From UBA6921 sp031370545 (GTDB taxonomy: Bacteria > Pseudomonadota > Gammaproteobacteria > SG8-11): 8,771 nt of DNA. The stretch spans positions 1 through 8,771 of the forward strand of contig JANMQQ010000099.1 of the NCBI GenBank assembly GCA_031370545.1. Reading direction: 5' to 3'. Numbering within the stretch: the stretch's first letter is position 1; the number at the start of each line of letters is the position of its first letter. The notes below the pieces were generated by a model. The model had not been told where the DNA came from and did not search any database. It was given only the letters and a program-made list of their open reading frames with translations. Positions 6,631 through 8,771 of this stretch are shown in pieces. The position numbers and the translations under genes are program-made.

Positions 6631-7161
6631 ATGCAAGCTTTTTATGCCGCCGTAATTACGGCGGCAGCTTTAGTGGTAACTCCGGTTGACGCTGCAACAC
6701 CGAATCCGTCGCGCAAGGATTCCAAAGCGGCTGACGTTGACAAATCCACGTTACGAGGTGGAGTGATCAGCGATCCGCTTTGGGAGCTGGAAATTCCCCG
6801 CCAGGAACTTGAAAGCGTACTGATGCGCTTTGTGCAGGCTTATGAAGGCGGCAAGATTGACCGGTTCACGGAGTTACTAGCGCCGCGAGTGCGCACCGAA
6901 GCGGGGTTGGTGCGAGCGCAAGTACTGCGAGAGGAGTATCTCGAAACATTTCTGGGCAGTCGTCTGCGCCGGATGATTTTGCGCAACGTGCATTGGACGC
7001 GTGCCAATGAAGGTGTCGTAGCTGACGCGGATTTCACTTCGTACGTCACAAGTCGGCGTGATGATCTCGAGCATCAGCGCAGCGGTGCTCTGCGGTTCCA
7101 TCTTGGCAAGCAAGGCGCTGCGTGGGTCATTACCGAATTGTATTTTTCCTACGATAACTAA
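6631..7161 (+). CDS. Exported small protein with NTF2/SnoaL-like fold (function unknown)
   Basis: A 176-residue protein (180 if the GTG at 6619 is the start). It begins with a hydrophobic stretch, AFYAAVITAAALVVTPVDA, followed by an Ala-rich cleavage-like site, so it is probably exported to the periplasm. With ATG 6631 the n-region lacks a positive charge, whereas the GTG start adds an arginine (MRFT). The ribosome site favours the ATG; the signal peptide slightly favours the GTG. After a charged, Ser/Lys-rich linker (about 25-45) comes a domain that reads like an NTF2-like cone: LMRFVQAYEGGKIDRFTELL, then EEYLETFLGSRLRRMILRNVHW and a final strand AAWVITELYFSYD. These folds bind small ligands or serve as accessory domains; no catalytic residues can be named. 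The gene points away from the flippase and ends where a small palindromic element is inserted. A link to the glycan locus is possible but unproven. Confidence 0.72.
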   Translation: MQAFYAAVITAAALVVTPVDAATPNPSRKDSKAADVDKSTLRGGVISDPLWELEIPRQELESVLMRFVQAYEGGKIDRFTELLAPRVRTEAGLVRAQVLREEYLETFLGSRLRRMILRNVHWTRANEGVVADADFTSYVTSRRDDLEHQRSGALRFHLGKQGAAWVITELYFSYDN

Positions 7162-7162
7162 A
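7159..7162 (+). repeat. Left copy of TAAA target-site duplication
   Basis: TAAA here is repeated at 7302-7305, exactly outside the terminal inverted repeats of the palindromic element at 7163-7301. Its first three bases are the TAA stop codon of the NTF2-like gene. Four bases can match by chance, but both copies are immediately adjacent to perfect 21-bp repeats, which makes a target duplication likely. Confidence 0.6.
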
Positions 7163-7301
7163 GGGCACTTCTATAAATCCAGATTTCATCCCAACTGCCG
7201 CGTTGCGGAAACAATTTCTTGCTTACATATCAACATATGCGCGCGGCGAAATTTTTTCCGCGCCTTGCATTTGGGCGAACTCTGGATTTATAGAAGTGCC
7301 C
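7163..7301. mobile_element. 139-bp palindromic MITE-like element
   Basis: The ends are perfect inverted repeats of 21 bases: 7163-7183, beginning GGGCACTTCTATAAATCC, and 7281-7301, its exact complement. Inside, a second inverted repeat pairs 7205-7218 with 7248-7261 at 13 of 14 positions. The centre is a small hairpin, CATAT (7226-7230) with loop CAAC and ATATG (7235-7239). The segments 7184-7204 and 7262-7280 also match partly. The whole element can thus fold into one long hairpin with its apex at the midpoint. It encodes no protein, so it fits a non-autonomous miniature inverted-repeat element moved by a transposase made elsewhere. The short TAAA duplication and GGG ends are compatible with IS5-like transposases, but that assignment is a guess. 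It sits between two convergent genes, where it would be harmless and could also act as an RNA hairpin at the 3' end of the plus-strand transcript. Confidence 0.8.
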
Positions 7302-7305
7302 TAAA
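7302..7305 (+). repeat. Right copy of TAAA target-site duplication
   Basis: This is the second TAAA, directly after the right terminal repeat. Removing the element and one TAAA copy restores an uninterrupted gene end, GATAAC-TAAA-CTGGAGC. Confidence 0.6.
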
Positions 7306-7307
7306 CT

Positions 7308-7366
7308 GGAGCGCGGCCATCCTGGCCGCAGGCATGAGAATCAAGCGGGCTGGAAGCCCGCGCTCC
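7308..7366. repeat. REP/BIME-like inverted pair of hairpins
   Basis: Two short GC-rich hairpins lie in opposite orientation inside an outer palindrome. The outer arms are GGAGCGCGG (7308-7316) and CCGCGCTCC (7358-7366), a perfect 9-bp pair. The first hairpin is GCGGCCA-TCC-TGGCCGC (7313-7329). The second is GCGGGCT-GGA-AGCCCGC (7345-7361). The second read in reverse complement matches the first at 13 of 17 positions, and the four differences form two paired, compensatory changes. This arrangement is that of REP pairs (BIMEs), which typically lie between or downstream of genes. It nearly fills the original gap between the NTF2-like stop and the ppc stop, so it may also help end transcription or protect both 3' ends. 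No T-run follows, so it is not a standard intrinsic terminator. Confidence 0.7.
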
Positions 7367-7369
7367 CCG

Positions 7370-8771
7370 TCAGCCGGTGTTGCGCATGCCCGCCGCAATC
7401 GCGTTAATCGTACGCAGCAGCGGATTGAGCCAAGCCTGGCGTTCGGTTTCGTCGAGCGATTCATCACGGTAGCGACGCAGCAGCGAGAGTTGAATGTTGT
7501 TGAGGGCATCCAGGTAGGGGTTGCGTCTTGACAAGGACAACAATAGCGTCGGATTTTCCTTCACCAGCACTTTGTTTCCCGTCACCAGCAGCACGTACTT
7601 CACCGCGCGATTGTGTTCGGCGTAGATTGCCGCGTAAATACTTTGTGCGGTTTTGGGGTCGCTGCATAGTTGCGCGTATTGATGCGCAATGTCCATGTCG
7701 GCTTTGAACAGCGACATTTCGATATTCGACAATAACGCCTTAAAAAACGGCCATTCGCGATACATACGCTGCAAGGTGCGCACATCGTGACCACGGGTTG
7801 CGCTCCACTGTTCGAGCGCTGAACCCACGCCAAACCACGCGGGCAGGGTGTGGCGCGATTGCGCCCAACCGAACACCCAGGGAATAGCGCGGATGGATTT
7901 TTTCGAGCGGTCGGTTTTTTTGCGATGCGACGGGCGCGAACCGATGTTCAACATGCCGATTTCGCGCACCGGCGTGGCGTCATAAAAGTAATCGAAGAAT
8001 GCGGGCGTATCGTCGGTCAATGCGCGGTACGCGCGTTCACCTTCGCGCGATAGCGTGTCCATGATGTCCAGATAATTTTGCGCATCGCCGGTCGGCGCAT
8101 GCACCACGCCGACGCTGGCTTTCATCAGCCCGGTCACGCCCATGGTCAGTTCGTAGGTCGCGGTTTCGGCATTGCTGTATTTAAATGACAACACCTCGCC
8201 CTGTTCGGTGAATTTGATCTGCCCGTGCACGGTGCCGGGCGGCTGCGCCAAAATCGCTTCGTGGGTGGGACCGCCGCCGCGCCCGACTGTGCCGCCGCGC
8301 CCGTGAAAAATACGCATCTGGATGCCGCGTTGCGCAGCGACCGCCGTGATGCGTTTTTGCGCTTGATACAGCATCCATGACGACGCGAGAATGCCGCCGT
8401 CTTTGCACGAGTCGGAATAGCCCAGCATGATTTCCTGCATGTTGCCGGAGGCTTCCAGCAGCGCTGCATAGGCAGGATTATTCAGCAGCGCCGTCATGAC
8501 CGGCTCAACGTGCGCCAGGTCTTCGATGGTTTCGAACAACGGGCTGATGCGTATATGACAATACCAGCCCGATGCACCGCGTCCGACCAGCCCGGCAAAC
8601 TGCGCCAGGAACATCACCTCCATTACATGACTGGCCGCGTGCGTCATCGAGATCACGTAATGGTCGAACACCTTCTGGCTGATTTCACGCTGCATTTGCA
8701 CCATCACGCGAAACACTTCAACGGTTTCACGCGTTGCATCCGACAAGGCACCTTCGTCGATGATGACCGGC
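7370..8771 (-). CDS. ppc: Phosphoenolpyruvate carboxylase, C-terminal half (5' end outside window)
   Basis: This is the C-terminal half, about 467 residues of an expected 880-930, of phosphoenolpyruvate carboxylase. The enzyme adds bicarbonate to phosphoenolpyruvate to make oxaloacetate, refilling the TCA cycle in the cytoplasm. The frame stays open to the right window edge (reading PVIIDEGA before the TTG at 8746), so the gene is cut there and not started there. Numbered from 8746, diagnostic blocks are YVISMTHAASHVMEVM (30-45), the catalytic loop FHGRGGTVGRGGGPTHEA (147-164) with its His and Arg residues, EQGEV (181-185), LNIGSRPSHRK (266-276), RAIPWVFGWAQSR (286-298) and the near-invariant C-terminus AAGMRNTG, the end of the active-site region. 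All key residues visible are intact, so the gene appears functional. It converges on the NTF2-like gene across the MITE and REP-like elements. It is a housekeeping gene and probably marks the chromosomal edge of the polysaccharide locus. Confidence 0.96.
   Translation of the reverse strand, partial: PVIIDEGALSDATRETVEVFRVMVQMQREISQKVFDHYVISMTHAASHVMEVMFLAQFAGLVGRGASGWYCHIRISPLFETIEDLAHVEPVMTALLNNPAYAALLEASGNMQEIMLGYSDSCKDGGILASSWMLYQAQKRITAVAAQRGIQMRIFHGRGGTVGRGGGPTHEAILAQPPGTVHGQIKFTEQGEVLSFKYSNAETATYELTMGVTGLMKASVGVVHAPTGDAQNYLDIMDTLSREGERAYRALTDDTPAFFDYFYDATPVREIGMLNIGSRPSHRKKTDRSKKSIRAIPWVFGWAQSRHTLPAWFGVGSALEQWSATRGHDVRTLQRMYREWPFFKALLSNIEMSLFKADMDIAHQYAQLCSDPKTAQSIYAAIYAEHNRAVKYVLLVTGNKVLVKENPTLLLSLSRRNPYLDALNNIQLSLLRRYRDESLDETERQAWLNPLLRTINAIAAGMRNTG

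Noticed and set aside
7058..7531. Open frame running from the NTF2-like gene across the palindromes into ppc
   Set aside because: It crosses the mobile element, the REP-like pair and an antisense part of ppc. Its translation has no family character.
8744..8746. TTG at 8746 as the start of ppc
   Set aside because: The frame continues to the edge, and the family has a further 400 or more residues before this point.

Overview
The window looks like the end of a cell-surface polysaccharide locus joined to a housekeeping gene, in a moderately GC-rich Gram-negative bacterium. A beta- or gammaproteobacterium is my best guess, from gene content and protein style only; no marker gene here fixes the taxon. 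Eight protein-coding genes can be supported. The first (asparagine-synthetase-like) and the last (phosphoenolpyruvate carboxylase) are cut by the window edges.

Plus-strand block, 1-3325: the C-terminal part of an AsnB-type amidotransferase, a free-standing acyl carrier protein, an AMP-forming acyl/aryl ligase and an NAD-synthetase-like PP-loop amidase. The last three are tightly packed, with GTGA and ATGA overlaps, so they are almost certainly one transcription unit. Together they look like a small acyl- or aminoacyl-activation and amidation module.

Minus-strand block, 6428 down to 3341: a Wzx-like polysaccharide flippase, a vicinal-oxygen-chelate (VOC, methylmalonyl-CoA-epimerase-like) protein and a double-domain GNAT acyltransferase. 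The last two overlap by ATGA. The two blocks converge with only 15 bp between stop codons. A plausible model (inference) is that the ligase loads an acyl group on the carrier protein, the GNAT enzyme transfers it to a sugar, the AsnB and NadE-like enzymes perform ATP-dependent amide or amidine chemistry, and the flippase exports the decorated lipid-linked glycan.

Right part, 6619-8771: a gene for a small exported NTF2-like protein is read divergently from the flippase. It is followed by a 208-bp convergent intergenic region with two palindromic elements, and then by ppc on the minus strand. The first palindrome (7163-7301) is a 139-bp, almost symmetrical, MITE-like element with perfect 21-bp terminal inverted repeats. 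It is flanked by a TAAA direct repeat that contains the stop codon of the NTF2-like gene. The second (7308-7366) is a REP/BIME-like inverted pair of hairpins whose stems differ by paired, compensatory changes.

The most notable signals are the palindromic mobile element inserted exactly at a stop codon, the covarying REP-like pair, and the NadE-like/AsnB/ACP/ligase grouping inside a glycan locus. I see no RNA genes, CRISPR arrays, transposase genes or prophage genes.
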